In this document: positions 43,441 through 52,177 of the stretch, piece by piece | Layout of the letters: each line of letters starts with the position of its first letter | Numbering within the stretch: position 1 is the stretch's first letter | Source of the DNA: Gimibacter soli | GTDB lineage: Bacteria; Pseudomonadota; Alphaproteobacteria; Sphingomonadales; Kordiimonadaceae | DNA length: 64,000 nt | Assembly: GCF_028463845.1 (NCBI RefSeq) | Contig: NZ_CP116805.1 | Location: 124,001-188,000, forward strand | Direction: 5' to 3' | The notes under the pieces: generated by a model | Seen by the model: the letters and a program-made list of their open reading frames with translations, nothing else | Database searches by the model: none | What the model was told of the DNA's origin: nothing | Translations under genes and position numbers: made by a program

Positions 43441-45501
43441 ATGTTTTCCTCCCTCAAGATCAGTGTCCGTATTGTTTTCTCGCTTATTCTGGTGGCAATC
43501 GTGACAGGGCTTCTGATTGCCCTTGTCAATGCCAGCATCCAGTCATCGGTGATTGCACAGGCCGAGGAGCGCGAGCTTCAGGCCTATAACCGGCAGTTGC
43601 TGGGCATGCTCGAACAGGAAGCTGGCAGCGCCGCCGCACTTGCCGAACAGGTGGCATCGATGCCGGTTGTGCAGGAAGCGATGGCCAATCAGGACCGTCA
43701 GGCACTCGCGGACCTGTTCGTACCGGGCTTCGCCACCATGAAACGGGACTATAATGTCGAGCAGTTCCAGTTCCATCTGGCACCGGCTGTATCTTTCCTG
43801 CGCGTCCACAGACCCGAAAAATTCGGCGACGACCTTTCGGAAATGCGGCCGTCTCTCGTTGAGACCAACAAGGCCGTCAAAAGTGTCAAAGGGCTTGAGT
43901 TTGGCGTAGCCGGGCTGGGCGTCCGGGGCATTACACCAATCCGCTTTCAGGGTCAGCATGTCGGTTCGGTTGAATTCGGCATGTCCTTCGGGCAGCCTTT
44001 CTTTGAAAGCTTCAAAGCGCGCACAGGTGCCGAGGTCGCTTTGCTTCTGCTCGAGGGGCAAGGCCTGAAGCCTTTCGCGTCGACCTTCCCAGAAAGCGTC
44101 TTGGATCTCGCCGACGCAACATTGCTATCCGCCCGGAACCAGCAAGCCATTCTGCAGCATGTCAGCTTCAACAGCAGGGAATATGCCCGCATCGCCGCCC
44201 CCATTGCCGACTATAGCGGCAAGACGATCGGTATTTTGGTCCTCGGCGTTGACCGCAGCTATTTCACTGCGCAGCAGCAATCTGCCACCCGTTCAACCAT
44301 GCTGGTCTTTGCGCTCGCAATCGCGACGGCCGCTGTCCTTGCCTATTTCATCAACCGGTCGATTTCCGGCCCTGTTCTCAATCTGACCAATGTGATGCAG
44401 CGATTGGCCTCCGGTGCGCTCGATACAATCGTGCCGGACCGTGAACGGCGCGACGAAATTGGTTCGATGGCCAATGCTGTTGAGGTCTTCAAGCAAGCCA
44501 GCATCGAAAAAATCAGGCTGGAGCAGGCCGCTGAAGCCGAACGTATAGAGGCCGAGCGCCAGCGCGAAGAACGGCGCCTTGCCGAGCTCGAGGCCGAGCG
44601 TCAGGCGCGCGCTGATAAAGAGGCGCAGGAGACAGCCGCAGCCAACCAGCGCAAGCGCGACCGTCTGCAGATGGCCGATAATTTTGAACGGCGCATCGGC
44701 GACATCGTGAATGGCGTGAGCAGTGCCTCAAGCGAAATGGCCTCAACGGCCGAGATCCTGACGACCATTGCCGGCAAGACGACGGCCGAGACTGCTGCTG
44801 CGCTCAATGCCACCAAAACCGCCGAGGAGAATGTGCATTCGGTCGCAAGTGCGTCCGAGGAACTTTATGCCTCGGTGCAGGAAATCAGCGCCCAGCTCGC
44901 CAATGCCGCCGAGGTAACCCGTGGTGCCGTGGTACAGGCCAATACGGCCGCCGAAAATGTGGAATCGCTCAAGCTCGCAGGCGACAAGATCAGCAACGTG
45001 ATCGACCTGATTAACGACATTGCCGAGCAGACGAACCTCTTGGCGCTCAATGCCACCATCGAGGCCGCCCGGGCGGGCGATGCGGGCAAGGGCTTTGCCG
45101 TTGTCGCCAGCGAGGTCAAAACGCTTGCAACCCAGACGGCAAGAGCCACGCAGGAAATCTCCGCCCAGATTGGCAATATGCAAAAGGCGACAGTTGAGAC
45201 CGTATCCGTGGTTGGCCAGATCACCAAGACGATCGAACAGGTCAATTCGATCTCGGTCACCATCGCCAGCGCTGCAGAACAGCAGGCTGCCGCCACGCAA
45301 GAGATCAGCAAGAGCACGCAATATGCCGCTCAGGGCACGATGACGGTCACGCAAAGTATCTCGAGCGTATCGCGGCTGACGGACGAGAATGATGCTGCGA
45401 CGACCGAGGTCCGCGAAGCTTCTTCCGAGCTCGCGATGCAGGCCGAGAAGCTGAATGAAGCGCTGAAAACTTTCCTTCAGGAAATCCGCAGCGACGCCTG
45501 A
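43441..45501 (+). CDS. Methyl-accepting chemotaxis protein
   Basis: A 686-residue chemoreceptor. Spans at about 8-30 and 283-303 enclose a periplasmic Cache-like sensor domain of about 250 residues that contains [25 protein letters not shown] domain ([21 protein letters not shown]), a charged Glu/Arg coiled coil (about 355-410) and the signalling domain follow, with the conserved tip [39 protein letters not shown]. It would report ligand binding to CheA/CheW. No che genes are in the window and no CheR/B-binding pentapeptide is seen at the end. The ligand is unknown. Confidence 0.93.
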   Translation: MFSSLKISVRIVFSLILVAIVTGLLIALVNASIQSSVIAQAEERELQAYNRQLLGMLEQEAGSAAALAEQVASMPVVQEAMANQDRQALADLFVPGFATMKRDYNVEQFQFHLAPAVSFLRVHRPEKFGDDLSEMRPSLVETNKAVKSVKGLEFGVAGLGVRGITPIRFQGQHVGSVEFGMSFGQPFFESFKARTGAEVALLLLEGQGLKPFASTFPESVLDLADATLLSARNQQAILQHVSFNSREYARIAAPIADYSGKTIGILVLGVDRSYFTAQQQSATRSTMLVFALAIATAAVLAYFINRSISGPVLNLTNVMQRLASGALDTIVPDRERRDEIGSMANAVEVFKQASIEKIRLEQAAEAERIEAERQREERRLAELEAERQARADKEAQETAAANQRKRDRLQMADNFERRIGDIVNGVSSASSEMASTAEILTTIAGKTTAETAAALNATKTAEENVHSVASASEELYASVQEISAQLANAAEVTRGAVVQANTAAENVESLKLAGDKISNVIDLINDIAEQTNLLALNATIEAARAGDAGKGFAVVASEVKTLATQTARATQEISAQIGNMQKATVETVSVVGQITKTIEQVNSISVTIASAAEQQAAATQEISKSTQYAAQGTMTVTQSISSVSRLTDENDAATTEVREASSELAMQAEKLNEALKTFLQEIRSDA

Positions 45502-45530
45502 GGTCAGTATTGCCCGAGCCCCGGGGCCTC

Positions 45531-47114
45531 TCAGGCCGCCTTGCGGTCGGCCTGTGCGCGGTAGCGTTTATAGTCGAGAAGATTGCCGTCAAACTCGCTG
45601 ACCGTGCCCTTGTCGATGAGCCAGTAGCGGTCAACCACGGTTTCGATAAGCGATGTATCGTGCGAGACGAGCACGACGGCGCCCTCAAATTCCTGCAGCG
45701 CGAGGGTGAGCGCCGCCCGCACCTCAAGGTCAAGGTGGTTGGTCGGCTCGTCAAGGAGCAAGAGGTTCGGCCTGTCCCAGATGATCATGGCAAGCACAAG
45801 CCGTGATTTCTCGCCGCCCGACATGGTGCCGGTTTCCTGGAACACGGTCTTGTCCGAGAAATCGAAGGTGCCAAGATAAGTGCGCAGTTCCTGCTCGCGC
45901 GCCTGCGGGGCCTTCTTCTTCATGTGCCAGAGCGGTGATTGCTCAGGGTCCAGCGTTTCCAGCTGGTGCTGGGCGAAATAGCCGATATTGAGCTTGCGGT
46001 CGCGGATCACTTCACCGCCAGCACTTTCGATCTCGCCAGCGATCATCTTGATGAGGGTCGATTTGCCGGCACCATTGCGGCCGAGAAGGCCGACCCGCGT
46101 ACCCGCCCCGATATTCAGGGTGATATCGCCTAGGATTTGCTTGCCGGGATAGCCGGCATCAGCGCCGAGCGCTTCCCAAAGCGTGGTTGCCATCGCATCG
46201 GGCTCGCGGAACTTGAAGGTGAAGGGCGTGTCCACATGGGCGGCTGCCACGCGCTCCAGCTTCGCCAGCGCCTTGATACGGCTTTGTGCCTGACGGGCTT
46301 TCGAGGCCTGCGCCTTGAAGCGGTTGATGAAGGACGACATATGGGCGATCTGGCGCTGCTGCTTTTCATAAAGCGACTGCTGCTGCATCAGCTTCTCGGC
46401 GCGCATATTCTCATAATCCGAATAGCCGCCGGTATAGAGCGTGAGCGTGCCACCGGCGAGCTCGAGGATGCGGTCCACGGTGGCATCCAGGAAGTTGCGG
46501 TCGTGCGAGATCATCAGCACGGTGCCGTCAAACGCCTTCAGCCAGTCCTGCAGCCAGACGATGGCTTCAAGGTCAAGGTGGTTGGTGGGCTCATCGAGAA
46601 GCAGCAGATCCGACCGGCACATCAGCGCGCGGGCAAGGTTCAGCCGCATCCGCCAGCCGCCCGAGAAAGACGACACCGCATTTTCGTGAACGGCCTCATC
46701 GAAGCCGAGGCCGACCAGCAGCTCCGCCGCGCGGCGCTCGATCGAATAGGCGTCGATCCGCATGAACTCTTCATGGATACGGGCGATCTCGAAGCCGTCT
46801 TCGGCTTCCTCGGCCTTTGCAAGCTCGGCTTCCAGCGCGCGCAGCTCGATATCGCCGTCAATCGCGAACTGCAGGGCCGATTGCGGGCTGCCTTCGGTTT
46901 CCTGCGCCACATGGGCGATGCGCCACTTGGCCGGGAAATCGACCGTACCGCCCTCGGCGATCAGCTCGCCGCGCAGAAGCGCAAAAAGCGAAGACTTGCC
47001 AGCGCCGTTGCCGCCCACAAGGCCCATCTTCTCGCCGGCGTTCAGATTGAAGGAACCGTCCTTGAACAGCAGCTTGGCCCCGCGCCGCAGCGCCACGTCG
47101 GTGAAGGTGATCAT
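45531..47114 (-). CDS. ABC-F family ATPase (YheS/Uup-like)
   Basis: A 527-residue soluble protein with two ABC domains: Walker A GGNGAGKSS and GRNGAGKST, signatures FSGGW and MSGGEK, and two copies of LLLLDEPTNHLDLE. A linker rich in Lys, Gln and Arg (about 240-290) joins them, as in ABC-F translation factors. Such proteins act on ribosomes rather than in membranes. It lacks the C-terminal coiled-coil extension of longer YheS and Uup proteins. It is convergent with the chemoreceptor gene. Confidence 0.92.
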   Translation of the reverse strand: MITFTDVALRRGAKLLFKDGSFNLNAGEKMGLVGGNGAGKSSLFALLRGELIAEGGTVDFPAKWRIAHVAQETEGSPQSALQFAIDGDIELRALEAELAKAEEAEDGFEIARIHEEFMRIDAYSIERRAAELLVGLGFDEAVHENAVSSFSGGWRMRLNLARALMCRSDLLLLDEPTNHLDLEAIVWLQDWLKAFDGTVLMISHDRNFLDATVDRILELAGGTLTLYTGGYSDYENMRAEKLMQQQSLYEKQQRQIAHMSSFINRFKAQASKARQAQSRIKALAKLERVAAAHVDTPFTFKFREPDAMATTLWEALGADAGYPGKQILGDITLNIGAGTRVGLLGRNGAGKSTLIKMIAGEIESAGGEVIRDRKLNIGYFAQHQLETLDPEQSPLWHMKKKAPQAREQELRTYLGTFDFSDKTVFQETGTMSGGEKSRLVLAMIIWDRPNLLLLDEPTNHLDLEVRAALTLALQEFEGAVVLVSHDTSLIETVVDRYWLIDKGTVSEFDGNLLDYKRYRAQADRKAA

Positions 47115-47200
47115 GTGAGACAGTCCCGTGAATGCAATGAGCTGCGCTTATACAGAGTTCCACGCTGCATCGCACAAAAATATTGCTGTCGCTTTAACGC

Positions 47201-47258
47201 AAACAAAAAGCCCCGCCGGAAGGCAGGGCTTTTTGTTGGTCAGGGGGAAGTGGCGCGC
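47201..47258. repeat. Direct repeat copy 1: terminator plus tRNA-3'-end-like sequence
   Basis: AACAAAAAGCCCCGCCG, then GGCAGGGCTTTTT, TCAGGGGGAA and TGGCGCGC match copy 2 at 48590-48650 (49 of about 60 positions). The first part is an intrinsic terminator (AAAAAGCCC...GGGCTTTTT, bidirectional). The last eight bases equal the 3' end of the tRNA-Arg gene on the minus strand. The two copies bracket the accessory cassette. Confidence 0.8.
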
Positions 47259-47310
47259 GAGAGCGGGTGAAAATCAACGTAAGGTGATACTTGCCGCCAT
47301 TAAGGGAAAT

Positions 47311-48354
47311 CTATTTGATCCAAATAGATAAATCTGCACTAAATGAACTTACCCTCTTAAGATTTGCGTAAGCGATTGCGATACCTACTGAAGTCAACTC
47401 AAGATGCTTCAGAGGTGTCGTTTGCCATAACTCCACGAGATGCGGCAACTCATCAAAATACTTCTTACCATTCTCAACGAACTGCTCTTGGTTCATTACG
47501 CCCTCCATGTGAGCATTCCAAACCTGTTTCGCCTTATCTTCAATAGAATATTTTCTCATGCGCTCTACGAGGGACTCCAGATTTAATGCATCAGCCTGAA
47601 AGGCTGTTCCTCCGTTTATGCAGCCCACAATTATACCTGGGTAATCACTCTCAAAATTTTCTCCAAGTATAGCGGCGAATTTCTTACGTGGAGTACCTAG
47701 CGAAATAAGCCCACCATACGTGCCACTCATCATGTCCATAAAATTAATGGTTCCGATTTCAACGGACGCGCAAGCTTGAGCCGCGAGATACGAATAGCTC
47801 GAAGATTCTCTTGAAATATCTTTAAGTAGAGGACTGGAGGTCTCTTTTAGGTTCTCAACCAGTGCGCGGAAGTTAGTCAGCCCCAATTTCCGAGTAAAGC
47901 GAAGCAAGAAGGCAAGGGATAACTCTGCAAATTCGTTTTTGGTTAACAATGCCGAGCGCTCAACGGCATCATTCAAACTGAGCGTTAATCGCGATCTCTC
48001 GGCTTGCAACGACCGTTCGGCAATTAAGTCCACTAAGACATCTGCTGTTAATTGGTCTCCTGACCGTGCAAAAGCCTGCTGCGATTTGCCGAGTAAGTAC
48101 TGAAAGTCCGGGTCTGAGAATGCCTTAGGATTTGCGCTTTCCGATGTCGAGAAGCGGTCCATGATTTTTTCTTCAAATGTTTTAAGCCTAGCTTCTACAA
48201 TCTCAGCAGCAATTGCTGCGTATTTCGGCATTTGATCTGCCAGAGTCTCAACGATTTGCCGCATCTGCTCTGGCGACACGCCCAAATTGGTATCACGCCC
48301 ACTTTGAATTACTGCGGAATTTGTTCCTGTAGTGATTTTCTGTGTAGGGATCAT
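47311..48354 (-). CDS. LPO_1073/Vpar_1526-family protein (accessory, possibly defence-linked)
   Basis: A 347-residue protein, AT-rich compared with all neighbours. The stretch DPDFQYLLGKSQQAFARSGD and the following VLVDLIAERS, and later LLTKNEFAELSLAFLLRF, match what I know of the LPO_1073/Vpar_1526 family, found sporadically across bacteria with no known function. The N-terminus has an unstructured lead with VIQSGRDT (15-22). The start ATG at 48354 overlaps the stop of a small upstream membrane protein gene (ATGA), so both are one unit. Upstream in-frame sequence to 48489 is the small gene in another frame. Function is unknown; horizontal transfer is likely. Confidence 0.72.
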   Translation of the reverse strand: MIPTQKITTGTNSAVIQSGRDTNLGVSPEQMRQIVETLADQMPKYAAIAAEIVEARLKTFEEKIMDRFSTSESANPKAFSDPDFQYLLGKSQQAFARSGDQLTADVLVDLIAERSLQAERSRLTLSLNDAVERSALLTKNEFAELSLAFLLRFTRKLGLTNFRALVENLKETSSPLLKDISRESSSYSYLAAQACASVEIGTINFMDMMSGTYGGLISLGTPRKKFAAILGENFESDYPGIIVGCINGGTAFQADALNLESLVERMRKYSIEDKAKQVWNAHMEGVMNQEQFVENGKKYFDELPHLVELWQTTPLKHLELTSVGIAIAYANLKRVSSFSADLSIWIK

Positions 48355-48512
48355 TTGATTTTCGTGTCCCTCCCTGACTGGATCACCACAGAAGCATCTC
48401 CCGTTCGAGCACGCTGGCGGGTCTTCTGGTTGACCTTTTTCACACCGATGAATGCCAACAAAATCGTAATTAAAATACCAATTGCCCACAAAACAATCTC
48501 AGAAACGCTCAT
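48351..48512 (-). CDS. Small single-span membrane protein sharing VIQSGRDT with its neighbour
   Basis: A 53-residue protein not long enough for usual gene callers. It begins MSVSEIVLWAIGILITILLA, giving one membrane helix (about 6-23), then a basic stretch (KKVNQKTRQRAR) that should face the cytoplasm, and ends with VIQSGRDT at 43-50 and KIK. A strong ribosome-binding site (AAGGGGGGTGGC) precedes the ATG at 48512. Its TGA overlaps the ATG of the LPO_1073-like gene. The eight-residue motif is identical to residues 15-22 of that protein. I recognise no family. Confidence 0.72.
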   Translation of the reverse strand: MSVSEIVLWAIGILITILLAFIGVKKVNQKTRQRARTGDASVVIQSGRDTKIK

Positions 48513-48589
48513 GCCACCCCCCTTACGTCAAAAACGGCCAATAAGGCTTCTGAATGTTACCACTTTAGTGCGAGAAAATGAGACCAATA

Positions 48590-48650
48590 AAACAAAAAGC
48601 CCCGCCGTTTCCGGCAGGGCTTTTTCGTCGATCAGGGGGAAATGGCGCGC
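48590..48650. repeat. Direct repeat copy 2: tRNA-Arg terminator and 3' end
   Basis: Matches copy 1 at 47201-47258. It contains the intrinsic terminator of the tRNA gene (AAAAAGCCCCGCCG, TTTCC, GGCAGGGCTTTTT; minus-strand transcription) and the last eight bases of the tRNA-Arg gene. The 1331 bases between the copies contain only the two-gene accessory cassette. Confidence 0.8.
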
Positions 48651-48719
48651 CCGAAGAGATTCGAACTCCTGACCCTCAGATTCGTAGTCTGATGCTCTAT
48701 CCAGCTGAGCTACGGGCGC
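48643..48719 (-). tRNA. tRNA-Arg (anticodon ACG)
   Basis: 77 bases including an encoded CCA end. The acceptor arms GCGCCCG and CGGGCGC pair fully. The D-arm (GCTCAGCTGGATAGAGC), the anticodon stem-loop ATCAGA-CTACGAA-TCTGAG with anticodon ACG, and the T-arm (TCAGGAGTTCGAATCTCTTC region with TTCGAAT) are all recognisable. It decodes CGU/CGC/CGA after inosine modification by TadA. The terminator follows immediately. Confidence 0.95.
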
Positions 48720-48877
48720 GCATTCCTCAGGGGCCGTCAAAACCGGCCCCGGCTGATGTGGGGCGCAACCTAATCAGATTGCCCAGCCAATGCAAGAGGG
48801 AAATGACTTTTTCTTGGCGGGGCGGGAAAAGGCCATTAGCGTAGCCCCCGAACCGACCGAAGAACGGGACAAAAGTG

Positions 48878-49369
48878 ATGATCCTGCGCCCGCCCGCGCC
48901 CCTGATACCTGCCCTTGCTGCCGCCTTTCTCGTCGCCGGATGCGCCGGGCAGGCCGACTGGCCGTCGCTGACCGATCCGCTGCCGGATGCGGCGGCGCGC
49001 ACCACGCCCTACAAGGACCCGAACGCCCGCCCGCGTGAGGTCGCACCGCCGACCGCGAGCGACGAGGCGGTGGATGCGATGCCCGAATCGGCGGAAGAAG
49101 CCGCCAGCCGCTTCGCCGAGGTTGAGGCGGCTTACGGGGCTGCGCTGAAGGCCTACGCCGATGTTCGCGATTCGATTGGCACTGCCCCCGACAAGGATGT
49201 GGCGGGGGATCGCTGGCGCGAGGCGCAGCTGCTGCTGACCCGGGCGAGCTTCGTGCGGGAACGCCTGATCCCCCTGACCGGGCTTTCGGAGGCGGCAGCC
49301 GCCCTTTATGCAGCGTCTGACAAGCTGGTCGCGACCGAGCGGCAGAAGCTGAAAGCCCTGACGCCCTAA
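48878..49369 (+). CDS. Small lipoprotein of unknown function
   Basis: A 163-residue protein with a lipoprotein signal (LRPPAPLIPALAAAFLVAGC). A Pro/Ala-rich linker (about 45-65) leads to an alpha-helical part with many Ala and Glu (EEAASRFAEVEAAYGAALKAYADVRD). No family recognised. ATG 48878 is used; a GTG at 48875 is in frame. It ends overlapping the convergent P1 peptidase gene by four bases. Confidence 0.65.
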   Translation: MILRPPAPLIPALAAAFLVAGCAGQADWPSLTDPLPDAAARTTPYKDPNARPREVAPPTASDEAVDAMPESAEEAASRFAEVEAAYGAALKAYADVRDSIGTAPDKDVAGDRWREAQLLLTRASFVRERLIPLTGLSEAAAALYAASDKLVATERQKLKALTP

Positions 49370-50265
49370 CCGGCAGCGGCGGACACGGCCTTTTCCACGG
49401 CGCGCGCCACACAGTCCGCCGCGAGCGTGCCGAGGATGGCAAGCGTGGTGGCCAGCGGGCCGGATGCCGCCTTTTCGCCGGTTGCCATCGCAAAAATCGT
49501 GTCGCCGTCAAACGACGTATGGATCGGGCGAATCGTCCGTGCGAGACCGTCCTGCGCCATGATGGCAAGGCGCCGGCAGGCGGCTTTATCGAGCACCGCA
49601 TTCGTTGCCACGCAGCCGATTGTGGTGTTGCCGCCCACGAGGCCAAGCTTGGGCAGGGTCACCTCGCCGTGCTGCATCGCGCCCGGTGCTACCTCCCCGA
49701 AACAATTGACAGCGATTAGGGCGGCGACCGCCGTGCCGTCCGCAAGAACAAGGCTTGCCGTACCGATCCCGCCCGGCTGGCCGCCGGCAAGCGCGCCGTA
49801 TCCCGCACCCGCGCGGCCCTGCCGAATCGGCTCCCCCGCTGCCATGAGCGCCTTGATGCCCAGATCGCGGTAAGGCGGCGTGTCGCCCCAGTCCTTGTCG
49901 CCGCCATTCGCGAGATCAAAGAGGATGGCCGACGGCACCACGGGTACAGCGCGGGGGCCAAGCGGCAGGCCAATGCCACGCGAGGAGAGCATTGCCGTCA
50001 CGCCGTCGGCCGCCGCCAGCCCGAAGACGGACCCGCCCGACAGCACAAGGCCGTGAACCTTTTCAACTAGGCAGGTGGGGTCAAGCGCATCGGTATCCCG
50101 CGTGCCGGGCGCGCCGCCGCGCACATCCACCCCCATCGCAACAGGGGCGTCGGGCAGGATGACAGTGGTGCCGGTGCGGACACGGGCATCCTCCGCCTGC
50201 CCGACCTTCAGCCCCTTTATATCAAGGAGCGAATCACCGGGGCCGGGGCGGGCGGAAACCTGCAT
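49366..50265 (-). CDS. P1-family peptidase (DmpA/NylC-like, self-processing)
   Basis: A 299-residue protein. GLKVGQAEDARVRTGTTVILPD opens the family fold, HGLVLSGGSVFGLAAADGV is the conserved central segment, and VGGNTTIGCVATNA holds the autocleavage site before a Thr that becomes the nucleophile in this Ntn-like group. Family members include DmpA aminopeptidases and NylC nylon-oligomer hydrolase. Physiological substrate is unknown. It follows the histidine kinase gene with 3 bases between. Confidence 0.85.
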   Translation of the reverse strand: MQVSARPGPGDSLLDIKGLKVGQAEDARVRTGTTVILPDAPVAMGVDVRGGAPGTRDTDALDPTCLVEKVHGLVLSGGSVFGLAAADGVTAMLSSRGIGLPLGPRAVPVVPSAILFDLANGGDKDWGDTPPYRDLGIKALMAAGEPIRQGRAGAGYGALAGGQPGGIGTASLVLADGTAVAALIAVNCFGEVAPGAMQHGEVTLPKLGLVGGNTTIGCVATNAVLDKAACRRLAIMAQDGLARTIRPIHTSFDGDTIFAMATGEKAASGPLATTLAILGTLAADCVARAVEKAVSAAAG

Positions 50266-50268
50266 GGC

Positions 50269-51678
50269 TCAGTCCTCGCCGTCGGGATCGGGGCCCGGCA
50301 GGCAGACCCGAAAGGTGGTGCCGCCCTCGCCCGTTTCCTTCAGCCCGATCTGGCCGCCGTGGGCGAGTACGATATCGCGCGCGATGGCAAGGCCGAGGCC
50401 GGAGCCGCCCGCCTTGGCAACCGCCAGGAACGGCTTGAACAGGTTCGGCACCAGATGCGCCGGGATGCCGGGGCCCGTGTCGGTGATATCGATATGGAAG
50501 GTGCCGGTGTCATCCCGTTCCGCCGTGAAGGTGATCGAGCCCGATTGGCCCTGCGCCTCGTGCGCGTTGCGGGCGAGATTGAGGAACACGCGGTGCAGCT
50601 GATTGCCGTCACCCCAGATCCAGAAGTCTTTCGGGAAGTTGAAATAGACCTTGAAGTCGCCGTCGTCATCGAGCCCGAGCGTGGCGGCGACATCCTCAAG
50701 GAGCGGCAACAGCGGGGTTTCTCCCTTCACGGGTGCGGGCTCATCGGCGCGGCCATGGCGGAGCGTGCGTTCACAAAGGGCCACTGCGCGGCTTACCGAG
50801 GTCATCAGGCGGCGCGCCACCGGCACGATGCGCGGATCATCAACCTTCGAGAGCCGGTCGGTCGCCAGCTGCGCCGTCGTCAGGATATTCCTGAGGTCGT
50901 GATTGATCTTGGAAACCGCTTCGCCGAGCTCGGCAAGGCGGGTCTTTTCCTTCAGGTTCGCCTGCAGCTCGTCTTGCATGCGGACAAGTTCGCGGCTCAC
51001 CACGCCGATCTCGTCGCGGCGGCGCACCAGCCGGCGGTGCGGGCCTTTGGCTTCGGGATGCAGGCGGAAGCTGACAATGGTGTTCTTCAGCCGCCGCATC
51101 GGGCGGACCATCAGCCAGTGAAGGGCAAGGTAAACACCGAGCCCCACCATCACCGAAACGATTATGGATAGAATAAGGACGTTGGAGCTGTAGGCCACCA
51201 TGGCTTCATAGAGGCCCATTTCGCTCATGGTGATCTCGACCCAGCGGGTGCCAGGGAGCGATGGCTCGCCTACCACCCGGATGATACGCCCGCCTTCGGC
51301 CTGGAACGTATCGAAGGCATCGGCGATGAGCATGCCAAGCGACGCCTGACGGAGGTCGATCACTGCATCGGCTTCGGCCGGCATCAGGTCGAACCCGAGC
51401 ATCAGGCTTTTGTCTTCCCGGCGCACGATCACGGCAATCACACCGGCGGTTTCCAGAAGCTGCTGTTCAAGCCGCGGGCTGACCATATGGCCCGGTGCTT
51501 CTTCAAGCGACAGGGCTGCCACCTGCGCGGCAATCAGCCGTTCTTCAAGGAAACCCTGCCGGTACGCGGCGATCCAGGGCATGAAGACAAGCAGCTCCAC
51601 CACCGTGATGAAAAACACGGTGAGCGCCAGCAAACGGGAGCGCAGAGAGGAGGTGATGGGTCTGTATCTGTCTGGCAT
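50269..51678 (-). CDS. Sensor histidine kinase (orphan)
   Basis: A 469-residue membrane kinase. Spans at about 16-36 and 166-190 flank a periplasmic domain of 130 residues. A HAMP-like segment, then KINHDLRNILTTAQL with phospho-His260, an N-box NLARNAHEAQ, DTGPGIP and GSGLGLAIARDIV follow. All ATPase motifs are present. No response regulator gene lies beside it. It precedes the P1 peptidase gene on the same strand with 3 bases between. Confidence 0.9.
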   Translation of the reverse strand: MPDRYRPITSSLRSRLLALTVFFITVVELLVFMPWIAAYRQGFLEERLIAAQVAALSLEEAPGHMVSPRLEQQLLETAGVIAVIVRREDKSLMLGFDLMPAEADAVIDLRQASLGMLIADAFDTFQAEGGRIIRVVGEPSLPGTRWVEITMSEMGLYEAMVAYSSNVLILSIIVSVMVGLGVYLALHWLMVRPMRRLKNTIVSFRLHPEAKGPHRRLVRRRDEIGVVSRELVRMQDELQANLKEKTRLAELGEAVSKINHDLRNILTTAQLATDRLSKVDDPRIVPVARRLMTSVSRAVALCERTLRHGRADEPAPVKGETPLLPLLEDVAATLGLDDDGDFKVYFNFPKDFWIWGDGNQLHRVFLNLARNAHEAQGQSGSITFTAERDDTGTFHIDITDTGPGIPAHLVPNLFKPFLAVAKAGGSGLGLAIARDIVLAHGGQIGLKETGEGGTTFRVCLPGPDPDGED

Positions 51679-51829
51679 CTTTTTATCTGTTGGCGGCGCA
51701 TGGCCGCGTGAGGTCAGATGAAACTATGCGGCCTTTCAAGCGCTTGGCAAGCCTTGTTCGCACCTCTATGATGGCAGGCGAAAAATTACGGCGCTTGTCC
51801 GTTTCGCCCGAAAATCGACCATTCCACGG

Positions 51830-51858
51830 TTGACTCATGCCATGGGCGGGGCTATACA
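51830..51858 (+). promoter_or_regulatory. Promoter of the rpmH-rnpA-yidC cluster
   Basis: TTGACT (51830-51835) and TATACA (51853-51858) are separated by exactly 17 bases and lie about 70 bases before rpmH, a near-consensus vegetative promoter. No gene covers 51679-51929; the rest of this stretch shows nothing else I can name. Confidence 0.75.
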
Positions 51859-51929
51859 GCGCGCTCGAATTTGATGCGCAGGCAGCCCCCATTGCGGCGG
51901 AACCGCGCGATAAAGCTGGAGTTGGACAC

Positions 51930-52064
51930 GTGAAACGTACCTATCAACCGAGTGTGCTCGTCCGCAAGCGCCGTCATGGTTTCCGCGCTCGCAAGGCAAC
52001 CGTTGGCGGTCGCGCCGTCCTTGCTGCCCGCCGCGCGCGTGGCCGCAAGCGCCTGTCGGCCTAA
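51930..52064 (+). CDS. rpmH: 50S ribosomal protein L34
   Basis: A 44-residue basic protein, [20 protein letters not shown] and so on, the invariant L34 sequence, ending RKRLSA. It starts with GTG at 51930 after a GGAG-like site; longer in-frame reading is the leader. It belongs to the large ribosomal subunit. Followed by rnpA with a stem-loop between, as is usual. Confidence 0.97.
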   Translation: MKRTYQPSVLVRKRRHGFRARKATVGGRAVLAARRARGRKRLSA

Positions 52065-52124
52065 GGCCTGACACGGAGCGACGCGGGGCGCCATGGTGCC
52101 CCGGCGGAAAGCTGCATTTCGAAT

Positions 52125-52160
52125 GCCGACCGAGAGTTATCCGGTCGGCTTTCGTCTTTT
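52125..52160 (+). terminator. Stem-loop between rpmH and rnpA (partial terminator)
   Basis: GCCGACCG (52125-52132) and CGGTCGGC (52142-52149) pair perfectly around a 9-base loop and are followed by TTTCGTCTTTT. Such a structure after rpmH can reduce expression of downstream rnpA relative to L34. Confidence 0.7.
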
Positions 52161-52177
52161 GAGGGGCTGAACAAGGC

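Noticed and set aside
45510-45535. GC-rich inverted repeat near GAGCCCCGGGGCCTC between the chemoreceptor and ABC-F genes
   Set aside because: Short palindrome without a T run; may contribute to termination but the evidence is too weak for a feature.
47259-48589. Possible integrase or transposase in the accessory cassette
   Set aside because: Both strands were read; apart from the two-gene unit only short shadow frames are present.
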